From: Corynebacterium glucuronolyticum
Lineage (GTDB): Bacteria > Actinomycetota > Actinomycetes > Mycobacteriales > Mycobacteriaceae
Assembly: GCA_022772305.1 (NCBI GenBank)
Contig: JALFAQ010000002.1
Span: 62,001-126,000, forward strand
Reading direction: 5' to 3'
DNA: 64,000 bases
Shown: piece after piece, positions 48,411 through 58,443 of the stretch
Numbering within the stretch: position 1 is the stretch's first letter
Layout of the letters: each line of letters starts with the position of its first letter
The notes under the pieces: generated by a model
Told to the model about the DNA's origin: nothing
What the model saw: the letters and a program-made list of their open reading frames with translations, nothing else
Database searches by the model: none
Program-made: the position numbers and the translations under genes

Positions 48411-49127
48411 ATGGGTAAAAACAGGCGCAAGGCTGGTGGAAACTCCCGTCGCTCCTCGCGCAAACGAGGTGGCGGAGCGGGGTATCGCCAGCGAAGCCGC
48501 GGCTCCTCGGTAAGCCGTGGCCAGCAGCACTCGCAGAAGCCGGAGAAGGGGATCGATCCGCGTCTGGGAGTGGAGGCCTTGCACCTGATGGGGCTTGAGG
48601 AGATTGGGCCTCATACCGCCGGTGCCGACGATCCCGGCGACGGCCGTCGGCTGGCGTTGGATGTGGGCACCGTCCGCATCGGCGTTGCCTCTTCCGATCG
48701 TGATGCTCGCCTCGCCATGCCGGTGGAGACCGTTCGCCGGTCGCACAAGCGTGTGGGCGATGAGATTCCAGATGGGGACGATATCCGTCGGATCCTCGAG
48801 ATCGTGCGCGAGTACGAGCCGGTGGAAATCGTCATCGGCCTGCCCCGCGATCTCAAGGGGAACGGGTCGGCATCCATCGTTCACGCGCGAGACATTGGTC
48901 ACCGCCTTGAGCGCGTGCTGGGGGAGGCTCAGCTTTCCATCCCCGTGCGTTTCGCTGACGAGCGTCTCACCACCGTTATTGCCACCCAGGCGTTGCATAC
49001 CTCCGGACTGACGGAGCGCGCCGGCCGGAAGGTCGTGGATCAGGCGGCCGCAGTGGAGATCCTTCAGACGTGGCTCGATGCGCGCAGGAGCTACCTCGAT
49101 TCCAACAACACCGATACCGCAGACTGA
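48411..49127 (+). CDS. ruvX: YqgF/RuvX-type RNase H-fold nuclease with a long basic N-terminus
   Basis: The core from about residue 78 reads [16 protein letters not shown] with the catalytic Asp, then [27 protein letters not shown] (Glu) and [11 protein letters not shown] (Asp), the YqgF/RuvX pattern. The family takes part in 16S rRNA 5' processing and possibly Holliday junction resolution. The first 77 residues are extra: basic, with [10 protein letters not shown] and RSRG patches, likely disordered and nucleic-acid binding. ATG 48411 has no Shine-Dalgarno sequence and lies 3 bases after the alaS stop, so it could be translated by coupling. An internal ATG at 48588 would remove most of the extension. 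Confidence 0.85.
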   Translation: MGKNRRKAGGNSRRSSRKRGGGAGYRQRSRGSSVSRGQQHSQKPEKGIDPRLGVEALHLMGLEEIGPHTAGADDPGDGRRLALDVGTVRIGVASSDRDARLAMPVETVRRSHKRVGDEIPDGDDIRRILEIVREYEPVEIVIGLPRDLKGNGSASIVHARDIGHRLERVLGEAQLSIPVRFADERLTTVIATQALHTSGLTERAGRKVVDQAAAVEILQTWLDARRSYLDSNNTDTAD

Positions 49128-49138
49128 CTCACCTCTCA

Positions 49139-49173
49139 GGGCCCGTATACCGGGCCCGTTTGTCGTTTTTTTT
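49139..49173 (+). terminator. Rho-independent terminator after ruvX
   Basis: GGGCCCG, TATAC loop, CGGGCCC, then GTTTGTCG and a run of eight T. Confidence 0.85.
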
Positions 49174-49390
49174 GGGAGAGCGTGCAGTCGCCCCTTTGAA
49201 GCCGTCCGGTGTGCTCACTGCAGGGAATATGCTTGTCGACGCTCGGGTCTCCTCTCCGCTGATTGGCTGTCATCTCACGGTGTGGATCCGGGTGGGAGAA
49301 TCCTGTGAAAGTCGAAAAACTATGAATTCCTAACCAACAGTGCCGGGTTGCTGCACACAGTTTGGTAACAATAGGATAAAATTTCTGTTT

Positions 49391-50620
49391 ATGGCACGTA
49401 GATCACCAGCTCTCGGAGGCTCAGGACCAACGTCTGACCCGGCGTTCCACGACGACTACCGCAGCGCAGCAGGCTCCCACGCCGGCTCGAGCGACGGTGG
49501 AAACCGGCGGGGTCGGCGTATTGGCGTGCTCATTGGCATGGCCCTCACCCTCATCGCTGCCGTCATTTACATTGGGGTAATGGGACAAAGTAGTGGTGAT
49601 TTCCGTGGCGACGGCAACGGTGAGACCGTTCTCGCCGAGATCGAGCCTGGTTCGACGCTGTCGGAGCTCGGGCCGACCCTCGTGGACAAGGGGGTTGTCT
49701 CCAGCAATGAAGCATTCCAGTCTGCTGCGGCCACCAATTCCAAGGCTGCAGATGTCAAGCCCGGCTTTTACAAGCTGCAGAAAAAGATGAGTGCTGAGTC
49801 TGCCGTCAATGCGTTCCTCAGCCCCGAGAACAAGATTGATTTGCTCAAGGTGCCGACCGGCGCGACCCTCATGGATTCGAAGGTTGTCGGTGGTGATACC
49901 CGCTACGGCATCTACTCTCTTATCTCGAGCATCTCCTGCAGCGTGGGCGATTCGTGCTTGAGCTCGGAAGAGCTGCAGGATACGGGTGCAAACGCGGACC
50001 CAACCGCACTTGGTGTGCCCGCTTGGGCCATGGGCCATGTGCAAGAGGCCGCGGGTGATCCGAAGCGACTGGAGGGGCTCATCGAGCCCGGCGAGTACGT
50101 GGTGAACCCCGAGGCATCGGCTGAGGATATCCTTACCCAGCTCGTCAGTGCTTCGGCGCAGAGCTTCGCTGAAACCGGTATCGAGGAGCGCGCGGGCGCC
50201 ATTGGCTTGAGCCCCTATGAGCTGTTGACGGCTGCTTCCCTCGTAGAGCGAGAGGCTCCTGCAGGCGAGTTCGACAAGGTAGCGCGCGTCATCTTGAACC
50301 GCCTGGAAAGGCCCATGCGCCTGGAATTCGACTCCACCGTCAACTATGGCTTGGATGAGCAGGAAGTTGCCACGACGGATGAGGACCGTGCACGCGTTAC
50401 TCCATGGAACACCTACGCCAAGGACGGTCTGCCGGCGACACCGATTGCCTCCCCATCCATCGAGGCAGTCACCGCGATGGAGAACCCGGCCCCGGGTAAC
50501 TGGCTGTTCTTCGTTACCATCGACAAGGACGGGACGACGATCTTCAACGACACCTTCGAGCAGCACATGGCTGACACGCAAAAGGCTCTCGAATCGGGCG
50601 TTTTGGACTCGAATCGGTAA
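49391..50620 (+). CDS. mltG: Endolytic murein transglycosylase MltG
   Basis: A membrane-anchored YceG-family enzyme that cuts nascent peptidoglycan glycan strands. A cytosolic stretch of about 50 residues is followed by a transmembrane helix (IGVLIGMALTLIAAVIYIGV), a LysM-like part (IEPGSTLSELGPTLVDKGVV) and the catalytic domain with SLVEREAPAGEFDKVARVILNRL, whose Glu is the catalytic acid, and TPWNTYAKDGLPATPIASPS. The length of 409 is normal. ATG 49391 has no strong ribosome-binding site; TAAAAT lies 8 bases upstream, so the transcript may start close to the ATG. A mirror-perfect hairpin follows the gene. Confidence 0.93.
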   Translation: MARRSPALGGSGPTSDPAFHDDYRSAAGSHAGSSDGGNRRGRRIGVLIGMALTLIAAVIYIGVMGQSSGDFRGDGNGETVLAEIEPGSTLSELGPTLVDKGVVSSNEAFQSAAATNSKAADVKPGFYKLQKKMSAESAVNAFLSPENKIDLLKVPTGATLMDSKVVGGDTRYGIYSLISSISCSVGDSCLSSEELQDTGANADPTALGVPAWAMGHVQEAAGDPKRLEGLIEPGEYVVNPEASAEDILTQLVSASAQSFAETGIEERAGAIGLSPYELLTAASLVEREAPAGEFDKVARVILNRLERPMRLEFDSTVNYGLDEQEVATTDEDRARVTPWNTYAKDGLPATPIASPSIEAVTAMENPAPGNWLFFVTIDKDGTTIFNDTFEQHMADTQKALESGVLDSNR

Positions 50621-50634
50621 CTGAATCCCTACCG

Positions 50635-50671
50635 CACAAGAGGAGCACACGCACTGTGTGCTCCTCTTGTG
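50635..50671 (+). terminator. Strong inverted repeat after mltG
   Basis: The perfect 15-bp arms CACAAGAGGAGCACA and TGTGCTCCTCTTGTG enclose a seven-base loop. Only GGTTT follows, so it could also act as an mRNA stabiliser. Confidence 0.65.
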
Positions 50672-51006
50672 GTTTCAGTGACTGTTCCCCCGATATACGA
50701 TTTCTGCCCGACATCGCTCGCGTGTAAGTGATGAACTCCGCACCTTCAAACGGCCCCATCAACCCCATATCCGACCTCATCACCCCGATTGAGGTCCGCC
50801 CCGATAAGCACACACCCCGAATCCAGAACCAGCGAGAGAAAAGAGTTGCCTGTGTCAACTCGCTCATGCCCTAGAATGACTGATAAAGATTGAACTATAA
50901 GGGACGAGCGCTGACGGAATGGATGCCAAGAGGCGTGGATTGAATATTTCTGACCTAGGTTTCCGCTACCACTTCGTTCCTAGCGTTGCGCTCGACTGGA
51001 GAATGC
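50672..51006. other. Intergenic region between mltG and aroE
   Basis: No gene is supported. TAGAAT at 50872-50877 and ACTATAAG near 50894 are possible -10 elements for aroE. GGAG lies just before the aroE ATG. Confidence 0.4.
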
Positions 51007-51825
51007 ATGAACACCTGCTACGTTATCGGCTCACCAATTGCCCACTCACTGTCGCCCGTGCTGCATACTGCGGGCTATCAGGCGCAGAGAATCGCCGATG
51101 AATGGCAGTTTCTTCGCCAGGAATGCGTCGCAGAGGATGTGCAGGAGTTCATCGCCAGCCTGGACGCAGATGTGCGGGGAGTTAGCGTCACCATGCCCTG
51201 CAAGTTCGCTGCCCTCGAGGCGGCGGACGAGGTATCGGAAAGAGCCCGTGTCATTGGCTCGGCCAACACGCTGGTGCACCGGGAGGATGACAGCTGGTAC
51301 GCGGACAACACCGACTGTGAGGGGATTCTCGGCGCACTCGCAGAGCTGGGAGTACGAGACAACGTGCGCGGAAACAACGCCGTTGTCATCGGCGGCGGTG
51401 GCACATCACGACCCGCACTGTGGGCGCTTGGCCAGCTGGGTGCGGAAACGGTGACTGTTATCAATCGCACGGACAAATCTGACCAACTGCGACACCTCGT
51501 GGGTAACGCTGGATTCCGCTACTCGGACTATTCCGTGGACCTGGAGGAGATAGCCAAGGAGGCAGCCGTCGTTATTTCCACCGTGCCGTCGGCTGTCTTC
51601 GCGGGCCGGGAAGAAGAGATTGCCCACTGTCCAGTGTTGGATGTCATCTACGACCCGCGTCCGACTCCCTTGGCCACAGCAGCGCGGAAAGCAGGCTACT
51701 CGGCAGTAGAAGGCAACGTTATGCTTGCCCACCAGTCGTTTTCTCAGTATGAGCAATACACCGGTGCAGCTGCGCCGCGGGATGCGATGCGTGCCACACT
51801 GGATGCCTACCTAGCCGGTGAATAG
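51007..51825 (+). CDS. aroE: Shikimate dehydrogenase
   Basis: An NAD(P)-dependent enzyme reducing 3-dehydroshikimate to shikimate. VIGSPIAHSLSPVLHTAGY binds the substrate, VTMPCKFAA has the catalytic Lys, SANTL and DNTDCEG complete the site, and VIGGGGTSRPALWAL is the dinucleotide loop. The length of 272 is normal. The NADPH-preference motif after the glycine loop is NRT. ATG 51007 is chosen because TGGAG lies 5 bases upstream and family homology begins there. It starts a stretch rich in shikimate pathway genes. Confidence 0.94.
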   Translation: MNTCYVIGSPIAHSLSPVLHTAGYQAQRIADEWQFLRQECVAEDVQEFIASLDADVRGVSVTMPCKFAALEAADEVSERARVIGSANTLVHREDDSWYADNTDCEGILGALAELGVRDNVRGNNAVVIGGGGTSRPALWALGQLGAETVTVINRTDKSDQLRHLVGNAGFRYSDYSVDLEEIAKEAAVVISTVPSAVFAGREEEIAHCPVLDVIYDPRPTPLATAARKAGYSAVEGNVMLAHQSFSQYEQYTGAAAPRDAMRATLDAYLAGE

Positions 51826-52020
51826 CCGTAGCCGACCGTATCTGAGGGGAAAACGGTGCGGGGTGGGCGTCGACAAGCAAGACCTTGAGCCAAATGGTGA
51901 CCTAACTATTCGCCACTATTCGCCACGTGAATGGCCAAGATTGTGGCCAATCGTGTGAGGACCAACCTGTTGGGCAGAGCTAACCAGTAGGCCGCGACGC
52001 GGGCCCGTAGGCTGAGGAAC

Positions 52021-52500
52021 ATGTGGGGGACACTCTTGGTGGGAAGCTCAGTCAATATGAGCCTCAGCGGGGCCTTGGTTGCGAACGCAGAACCCTCTGC
52101 TTTCGGGCAAGGAGCATCGGTCCTCATCTTTCTCTGGATGTGCCTGCTGGTGGGCTGGGACGTGTGTTTTCATCGTCTACCAGACTGGCTCACGATTCCT
52201 GCCTGGGGAATCCTCCCCATCCTGTGGGTTTTCCTCGACGTGGAGCATGTGGGCTCGCGGATCGTGGGTGGAATCGTCTGGCTCTGCCTGTACGTTCTTG
52301 TAGGTGCGGTAACTGGCGGAGTCGGTGGGGGAGACCTCAAGCTCGCCTTCCCGCTTGGCCAGGTCGTGGGGTTATCGCTCGTCCTTCCGTCCATCGCGGT
52401 GGCGGCGGTGATGACGCTCGTGCTTGCCCGTCCTGGACAACGCGTGGCGCATGGGCCGGCGATGATTGTCGCCTCCGTGGGATGCCTGTTGCTCTTTTAG
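52021..52500 (+). CDS. A24-type prepilin peptidase-like membrane protease
   Basis: 159 residues, almost wholly hydrophobic. Two catalytic Asp motifs are visible: GWDVCFHRLPDWLT (D-x6-PDW) and VGGGDLKLAFPLG (GxGD type). This is the core transmembrane part of prepilin peptidases without the N-terminal methylase domain. It probably processes prepilin-like leaders, although no pilin gene is seen here. The same gene sits after aroE in mycobacteria (Rv2551c). TGAGGA precedes the ATG. Confidence 0.85.
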   Translation: MWGTLLVGSSVNMSLSGALVANAEPSAFGQGASVLIFLWMCLLVGWDVCFHRLPDWLTIPAWGILPILWVFLDVEHVGSRIVGGIVWLCLYVLVGAVTGGVGGGDLKLAFPLGQVVGLSLVLPSIAVAAVMTLVLARPGQRVAHGPAMIVASVGCLLLF

Positions 52501-52655
52501 ATATGTGATTTGTTCATGGAGCATCCCTTGCGCGACGACTGTCTGCGCGGTTGGTGACGCGAACGATTCCCAAAGCCGGGGAAAGTGTCGAACGAAAAGG
52601 CGCATCGGAGAGGTAGAAAATTGTATTTCGGGATAATCGTGAAAGAATATGAACT

Positions 52656-53876
52656 ATGCTTCGATGGTCAACTTCTGGAGAATCGCACGGACAAGCACTG
52701 GTAGCCCTCATGGAGGGCATCCCACGTGGCGTGGAAATCAGCACGAGTGATGTGCAACGGGCACTCGCCCGTCGTCGACTCGGCTACGGTCGCGGTGCGC
52801 GGATGAAGTTTGAAGCCGACGAGGTCACATTCCTCGGTGGCTTCCGTTACGGGCGCACTCTCGGCAGCCCGATTTCCATCGTCATCGGCAACACAGAGTG
52901 GCCGAAGTGGACCACCATTATGAGCGCGGACCCGATCGATACGTCAGATCCTGAGGTAGAAAAGGCGCTCAATTCAGGCAGGGGAGCTATTCTTACGCGC
53001 CCGCGCCCGGGTCACGCAGACTTCGCAGGAATGATTAAGTATGGTGCCGAGGATGCACGCGACATCCTCGAGCGCTCCTCCGCCCGCGAAACGGCGGCGC
53101 GCGTTGCCTGCGGTGAGGTAGCAAAACAATTCCTCGCGCAGGTAGGCGGTATCACCGTCCTCTCCCATGTCATGGCGATCGGCGGAAGTGAGCCGAAAGA
53201 TACAGCCCTTCCCCAGCCTGGTGACGAGGAACGTATTGATGCCTCCCCAGTCCGCGCTCTTAGCCAAGAAGCGACTGATGCTATGGTCGCGCGCATTGAT
53301 GCGGCGAAGAAGCAGGGCGATACCCTCGGTGGCGTCGTCGAAGTTGTTGTCCACGGACTTCCCATCGGCTTGGGTTCTCACGTTACAGCCAGGAGCAGGC
53401 TCGACGGTCAGCTCGCACAAGCCGTGATGAGCATCCAGGCCATTAAGGGCGTCGAAATCGGCGACGGTTTCGAAGAAGCAAACCGGCCAGGAAGCGCAGC
53501 CCACGATGAGATCATTACAGGCGAAGGTATTCCCATCCGGGCGAGCAACCGTGCTGGCGGGCTCGAAGGCGGCATGACCAACGGGCAGCCTCTCATCGTC
53601 CGCGCTGCGATGAAGCCCATCTCCACCGTGCCCCGGGCGCTGCGGACAGTGGACATGTCTACGGGCGAACCCGCAACGGCCATTCACCAGCGTTCCGACG
53701 TGTGCGCAGTCCCAGCCGCTGCTGTCGTCGCCGAGGCCGAGGTGGCCCTCGTTCTTGCACGTGCCGTTCTGGAGATGTTCGGTGGCAACACAGTGGAGGA
53801 GATCGCTTCGCGCATCGCCGACTACCGCGCTGGCGTGCAGGAACGGCTGACCTGGGATGGCGAAGATAATGAGTAA
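52656..53876 (+). CDS. aroC: Chorismate synthase
   Basis: The last enzyme of the shikimate pathway, using reduced FMN to turn EPSP into chorismate. [21 protein letters not shown] is the N-terminal signature; RARRR-type, [39 protein letters not shown] and [13 protein letters not shown] segments are all present, with the active-site His in GESHGQ and in RPGHAD. The length of 406 is normal. GAAAG lies about 10 bases before the ATG. Its stop overlaps the aroK start. Confidence 0.96.
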   Translation: MLRWSTSGESHGQALVALMEGIPRGVEISTSDVQRALARRRLGYGRGARMKFEADEVTFLGGFRYGRTLGSPISIVIGNTEWPKWTTIMSADPIDTSDPEVEKALNSGRGAILTRPRPGHADFAGMIKYGAEDARDILERSSARETAARVACGEVAKQFLAQVGGITVLSHVMAIGGSEPKDTALPQPGDEERIDASPVRALSQEATDAMVARIDAAKKQGDTLGGVVEVVVHGLPIGLGSHVTARSRLDGQLAQAVMSIQAIKGVEIGDGFEEANRPGSAAHDEIITGEGIPIRASNRAGGLEGGMTNGQPLIVRAAMKPISTVPRALRTVDMSTGEPATAIHQRSDVCAVPAAAVVAEAEVALVLARAVLEMFGGNTVEEIASRIADYRAGVQERLTWDGEDNE

Positions 53877-54375
53877 GCCACGCGTCGTACTCGTCGGCCC
53901 TCCCGGTGCTGGAAAGACAACCGTCGGTCGTCGCCTGGCCAGCACCCTCAACGTGCCATTCGTGGATAGTGACCACCTTATTGAAGAGAAATACGGCAAA
54001 CCGTGTGGTGACGTGTTCTCCGAACTAGGAGAGGAGCATTTCCGAGTCGTGGAGCGCGAACATATCGCCGGAGCACTGACCGGACACGGAATCCTCAGCG
54101 TCGGCGGCGGTGCGGTGACCACGGAGGAAACACGCGCACTTTTCGATGACCACACAGTCGTCTGGCTCGACGTGTCCGATGCGGCTGGATTCGCCAGAAC
54201 CAATGCGGAGGGCACGCGCCCAGTGCTGGCGGCCGAGGATCCCAAGCAGCACTACTCTGAGCTCCTCGCATCTCGCCGCGAGTGGTACCGGGAGGTCTCC
54301 ACGTACCGTGTGCGCACGGACAACAAGCGCCCGACGGCCATCGTCGGTGAGATCCTCGAACTTATCTGGGGTTAG
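53869..54375 (+). CDS. aroK: Shikimate kinase
   Basis: P-loop kinase phosphorylating shikimate at O3. Walker [22 protein letters not shown] with the substrate Asp, FRVVERE with the shikimate Arg, LSVGGGAVT, and the lid region EGTRPVLA with RREWYREV. The length of 168 is normal. ATG 53869 overlaps the aroC stop by 8 bases; ATG 53857 is also in frame. The arrangement shows coupled expression with aroC. Confidence 0.95.
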   Translation: MSKPRVVLVGPPGAGKTTVGRRLASTLNVPFVDSDHLIEEKYGKPCGDVFSELGEEHFRVVEREHIAGALTGHGILSVGGGAVTTEETRALFDDHTVVWLDVSDAAGFARTNAEGTRPVLAAEDPKQHYSELLASRREWYREVSTYRVRTDNKRPTAIVGEILELIWG

Positions 54376-55050
54376 CGCGAGAGTGTTCCTGCCGCGGAAT
54401 CAGTGTCTTTTCGTGGCCTTTTCCTTGTGGGTGATCTCTTAGCCGGGAAGATCTCTCATGCAGGACGCAGGCGGCCCTCCCGCTTTTTGCATCAGAGGTC
54501 TCCTGTATCGATGGTTTCCTACCTTGGTGCCTTCCAGTGTTTCCAGCGTTGGCGTGATTTGGATTGTTCCAGCGCTGGTGCTCCTTAGGCTTGCAGCCCA
54601 GTAAGTGGCGGTGGAGTGAGAGACAGGAGAAGACTCCGCCAGAAGGAGTGGACGGTGTGGTCTGCTCGGTAGCACGGGGAGATACGACCTCACACAGATG
54701 TGACCACAACATGTCGCTGTTGTGCTCCTGTCTCCCGAGAGATCACTGCATGGAACTAATCCTCCAGACAGAAGAATGGGGGAGCAATCGTGGGAACTCC
54801 CCATGTTTGTTTTGTTGGTTTTACTTTGAGTTTGCCTAAATTGTGCATCATTTGGGGGTGGTCAATTGTGGGAAAACGTGCAGGTAAGGATGGGTCTTTC
54901 TGAAATGTTGAGTTGCTTTGCTTCAGGATATGGCAAAATTAAGGAGGAGCTTTTCGGCAAACGCTGAAGCCAAGCCGAAAATTCTTTAAAATTCTAAGAA
55001 ATCTACAGAAATGTACACACGGTCACAAGTTGACCCGATGGAGGTTGGGT
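54376..55050. other. 675-base non-coding gap inside the aroCK-aroBQ cluster
   Basis: This stretch separates aroK from aroB, which are normally adjacent. The first 400 bases are of average composition with several short frames on both strands, none resembling a protein. A hairpin GGGGAG/CTCCCC lies at about 54778-54803. From about 54800 to 55020 the DNA is AT-rich and probably holds the aroB promoter. Possible explanations are a decayed gene, an untranslated leader or a small RNA; nothing here decides between them. Confidence 0.45.
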
Positions 55051-56136
55051 ATGCCTGGCAGGCAGAGCATCATCGTTAATGCTCAAAGGCAGTACGCTGT
55101 CACGATTGGAAACGATCTGAAAAAAGAGATCGCATCTTTCATAGTCAGATTAGAAAAGGCCCGTCACGTCATACTTGTCCACCAGCCAACACTCAAGGAA
55201 GCCGCGAAGAGCCTGGAAAGCGAGCTCTCCCTTGCAGGGTTTGTCGTGACCCTTGCAGAGATCCCGGATGCGGAAGCAGGAAAGACAGCTTCCGTCCTGG
55301 AGAAACTGTGGCACCTGTGTGGCGAGAACAATATCGCGCGTTCAGACGTTGTCGTCGGCCTCGGTGGTGGGGCGGCAACAGACCTCGCCGGCTTCTTGGC
55401 TGCAACCTGGATGCGTGGCGTTTCGCTCGTCAACATCCCCACCTCGCTTCTCGGGATGGTCGATGCAGCAGTCGGCGGAAAGACCGGGATCAACTCCCCG
55501 TACGGCAAGAACCTAGTTGGCTCCTTCTACGAGCCCAACGCTGTGTTTATCGATCTTGATTTCCTCGCTTCACTGCCACAAGAAGATCTGAAGTCCGGTG
55601 CCGCAGAGATTATCAAGTGCGGGTTCATTAAGGATCCCACCATCCTCGACATCGTGGAGAAGAACCCCAACTGTTTCCAGGAAAGGGGAGAAGACCTCAC
55701 CTCCGTCATCACCCGCTCTATCCAAGTCAAGGCAGATGTGGTGTCTAAGGATCTGCGGGAAAGCGACCTGCGAGAAATCCTCAACTACGGGCACACCTTT
55801 GGCCATGGTGTAGAAAACTACGAGCAGTACACGTGGAAGCACGGGTATGCCGTTGCTGTCGGTATGGTGTTTGCCGCACAGTTGGCAAAGAGTCGCGGAC
55901 TCATCTCGCAGGAGATCGTCGACAAGCACATCCGCATCCTCGAATCCGTTGGACTGCCGACTACCTACAAACAAGGGATTTTCGGCCTCATCTACGAGTC
56001 GATGAAGCATGACAAGAAGGCCCGCGCAGGAAAACTTCGTTTCGTGTGCCTCAATGGGATCGGCAGCACCACTCGCGTCGAGGGGCCGAGCTTTTCAGAG
56101 CTGCGGGAAGCCTACGACTCGTTGGCGGCCGAATAA
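55051..56136 (+). CDS. aroB: 3-dehydroquinate synthase
   Basis: An NAD- and zinc-dependent enzyme making 3-dehydroquinate from DAHP. VVVGLGGGAATDLAGFLAATWMRG is the NAD-binding loop, IPTSLLGMVDAAVGGKTGIN and KNLVGSFYEP follow, and AEIIKCGFI (Glu), NYGHTFGHGVE (His) and WKHGYAVAVGM (His) give the zinc ligands. The length of 361 is standard. GGAGG lies 6 bases before ATG 55051, which therefore beats the in-frame TTG at 55030. Confidence 0.96.
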   Translation: MPGRQSIIVNAQRQYAVTIGNDLKKEIASFIVRLEKARHVILVHQPTLKEAAKSLESELSLAGFVVTLAEIPDAEAGKTASVLEKLWHLCGENNIARSDVVVGLGGGAATDLAGFLAATWMRGVSLVNIPTSLLGMVDAAVGGKTGINSPYGKNLVGSFYEPNAVFIDLDFLASLPQEDLKSGAAEIIKCGFIKDPTILDIVEKNPNCFQERGEDLTSVITRSIQVKADVVSKDLRESDLREILNYGHTFGHGVENYEQYTWKHGYAVAVGMVFAAQLAKSRGLISQEIVDKHIRILESVGLPTTYKQGIFGLIYESMKHDKKARAGKLRFVCLNGIGSTTRVEGPSFSELREAYDSLAAE

Positions 56137-56531
56137 GGCAGTTTGTTTGGGGCATGACTCGCGTGAGCGGCGGGGCCATGCCTGTCCTCGCTGAGGGCGT
56201 TGTGTCCTCTACCTACCGCGCTCGACTCACGACGCACGGCGCATGATGCGCGTCGCGCGACGAAGTTCGCGTCGGTGGGAGAGAGATACAGCTGACGAAG
56301 GAGAAATAGACCCCATGCGGCCTCCATAGGAACGGCGCTGTTGCTCCGGGTGGAATAGCCCCTGGCCTACAATGTTTTGAAAAGAGAAGTTCATTTTTGC
56401 AGGCCGTACCACTCACCGTTACGGGCCGTACAGCCAAAGGCTTAGCTGCTTCGACCTTGGGCTGGAGCTGAATTCCACAGTTTGAGGGACTGCCCAGTTA
56501 ACACCACGAGATTCAGAAGAAAGGACAGGAA
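56137..56531. other. Intergenic region between aroB and aroQ
   Basis: No gene is supported. TACAAT at 56368-56373 is a good -10 candidate for aroQ. A GC-rich palindromic patch (GCGCATGATGCGCG) occurs near 56240. The aroQ ribosome-binding site AAAGGA lies near 56519. Confidence 0.45.
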
Positions 56532-57029
56532 ATGTCATTTACTCAGGAGCAATCTGCTTCCACACCAGATTTTTCCCAATCCGCCGGGGTGACTGCAGGC
56601 GCTGATGTCCTTGTTCTCAATGGACCCAACCTCGACCGGCTAGGAAAGCGACAGCCCGATGTCTATGGCACGACCACGTTGAACGATGTGTGTGCCCTTA
56701 TCGATCGCCATGCCGTTGAGCACGGTCTCACCGTTTGCCACCGACAGTCCAACTACGAGGGGCAGCTCATCGAGTGGGTGCACGAAGCAGCTGATGCGGA
56801 CATCCCCGTCATTATCAACCCCGGTGGCTTTACCCACACATCCGTCGCCCTGCGGGATGCTTTGGCAGAAATCGCAGACGGCCGTGGTTTCGTCGAGGTA
56901 CACATTTCCAACGTGCACGCACGGGAAGAATTCCGTCATCACAGCTTCCTTTCACCGATTGCACGCGGTGTCATCGCCGGCCTCGGCATCTATGGGTACG
57001 TTGCGGCACTCGGGTATTTCGCTTCCTGA
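56532..57029 (+). CDS. aroQ: Type II 3-dehydroquinate dehydratase
   Basis: Dodecameric enzyme dehydrating 3-dehydroquinate to 3-dehydroshikimate. [21 protein letters not shown] carries the catalytic Arg and Tyr of the lid loop, followed by [46 protein letters not shown] and [13 protein letters not shown]. The N-terminus has an extra 24 residues or so before the core. AAAGGA lies about 8 bases before the ATG. Confidence 0.96.
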   Translation: MSFTQEQSASTPDFSQSAGVTAGADVLVLNGPNLDRLGKRQPDVYGTTTLNDVCALIDRHAVEHGLTVCHRQSNYEGQLIEWVHEAADADIPVIINPGGFTHTSVALRDALAEIADGRGFVEVHISNVHAREEFRHHSFLSPIARGVIAGLGIYGYVAALGYFAS

Positions 57030-57200
57030 ATAGTGGCTTGCAGTCAGTGATGAGGTGATCGTCACTGGTGGCACCACTACGCGGGGAGGCTGCAGCTACG
57101 ACCCCGGAAGTGGGGGAAGAGTCAAAAACCTCCCATCTGGTGAACCAATTCGGGGCTACTATGGGGTAAACGATTCATCCCCCAGGCAAAGGTGGTTTTC

Positions 57201-58295
57201 ATGACAGTCTATGCAGATACCCGGTTTCAAAATCGACGTCGTCGTCTGGCATCAACACTCGCCGGCCAGCGCATAGACGCGATGCTCGTCACGCACCTGA
57301 CACACGTGCGCTTCCTCTCCGGATTCTCTGGTTCCAACGGAGCCGTGCTGGTCAAGAAAGACCTCACCGCCCTCATCTCCACGGATGGGCGCTACACCAC
57401 CCAGGTCGGGGAAGAGGCTTCCGATCTCGACCTTGTGAGCGCACGTAACTGCGGGCAGGCCCTACTGGAAACGCTTGACGGTCCCCGTCGTGTAGGTTAC
57501 GAGGCCGACTACGTCACCGTAAGTGAGCTGGAAAACCTGGAGAAGGCCTGCCCTGAGGGAGTGACCCTCGTCCCTGTCACTGGTGTCATTGAAGAGATCC
57601 GCTTGGTCAAGGACGAGGTTTCTCTCGATCACCTGCGACACGTCGCGCGCATCGCAGTGGTCGCCTGGGAGGAGCTTTTGGAAGCAGGGGAGCTTCGCGC
57701 CGGCCGACGGGAAAACGAAGTCGCCGCTGATCTGGAATACCGGATGCGTAAGCACGGAAGCGAGCACACGTCCTTCGACACCATCGTGGCAAGCGGATTG
57801 AATTCTGCGAAACCACACCATGGTGCAGACGACACGGTTATCCGGGATGGGGATATCGTCACGGTGGACTTTGGTGCCCACCTCCTCGGCTTTAACTCTG
57901 ACATCACCCGAAGCGTCATCGTCGGCCATACGACGGATTTCACCAAGGAAATCTACGATGTTGTCCTCCGCGCTCAGCTCGCAGGCATTGAGGCAGCGAC
58001 ACCGGGAACTGCACTCGTCGATGTAGACCGCGCCTGCCGCGACATCATTAATGAGGCCGGCTACGGTGAGTATTTCGTACACTCCACAGGACACGGCGTA
58101 GGCTTGGATGTGCATGAAGCTCCCTATGCCTCCACTGCAGGTCAAGGTGTTCTCGAACCGGGAATGACGCTCACCATTGAGCCGGGCATCTACGTTCCGG
58201 GTAAGGGCGGTGTGCGAATAGAGGATTCACTTATTATTCGCGCAGGCGTGCCCGAAATCATCACCGATACGCCAAAGGAATTGCGACTGGTGTAA
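57201..58295 (+). CDS. pepQ: Xaa-Pro aminopeptidase/dipeptidase of the M24 family
   Basis: A creatinase-like N-domain is followed by a pita-bread catalytic domain. The metal ligands are all visible: TVDFGAHL (Asp), FNSDITRS (Asp), VHSTGHGVGLDVHE (His), TIEPGIYVPG (Glu) and VRIEDSLII (Glu). It removes or splits X-Pro residues from peptides in the cytosol. The length of 364 is normal. ATG 57201 is chosen because AAAGG lies 8 bases before it; a GTG at 57192 overlaps that site. It precedes efp, as in mycobacteria. Confidence 0.92.
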   Translation: MTVYADTRFQNRRRRLASTLAGQRIDAMLVTHLTHVRFLSGFSGSNGAVLVKKDLTALISTDGRYTTQVGEEASDLDLVSARNCGQALLETLDGPRRVGYEADYVTVSELENLEKACPEGVTLVPVTGVIEEIRLVKDEVSLDHLRHVARIAVVAWEELLEAGELRAGRRENEVAADLEYRMRKHGSEHTSFDTIVASGLNSAKPHHGADDTVIRDGDIVTVDFGAHLLGFNSDITRSVIVGHTTDFTKEIYDVVLRAQLAGIEAATPGTALVDVDRACRDIINEAGYGEYFVHSTGHGVGLDVHEAPYASTAGQGVLEPGMTLTIEPGIYVPGKGGVRIEDSLIIRAGVPEIITDTPKELRLV

Positions 58296-58443
58296 GATTT
58301 ACCCGCTAGTAAAAAGATAACCCTCGACGTTCCGAGGATTGTGGTGGGAAAAACCAGTGCTGGGCCCGTTCAGTCAGGTCTGCATACGTTGGTTTTCCCG
58401 CCAGATGCGGGACGTGTCAATGTGTTTCGAAGGAGTTCGTTCG

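Noticed and set aside
54362..54804. Two overlapping minus-strand frames in the aroK-aroB gap
   Set aside because: They lie in different frames over the same DNA, have no family resemblance and no start signals; neither is favoured.
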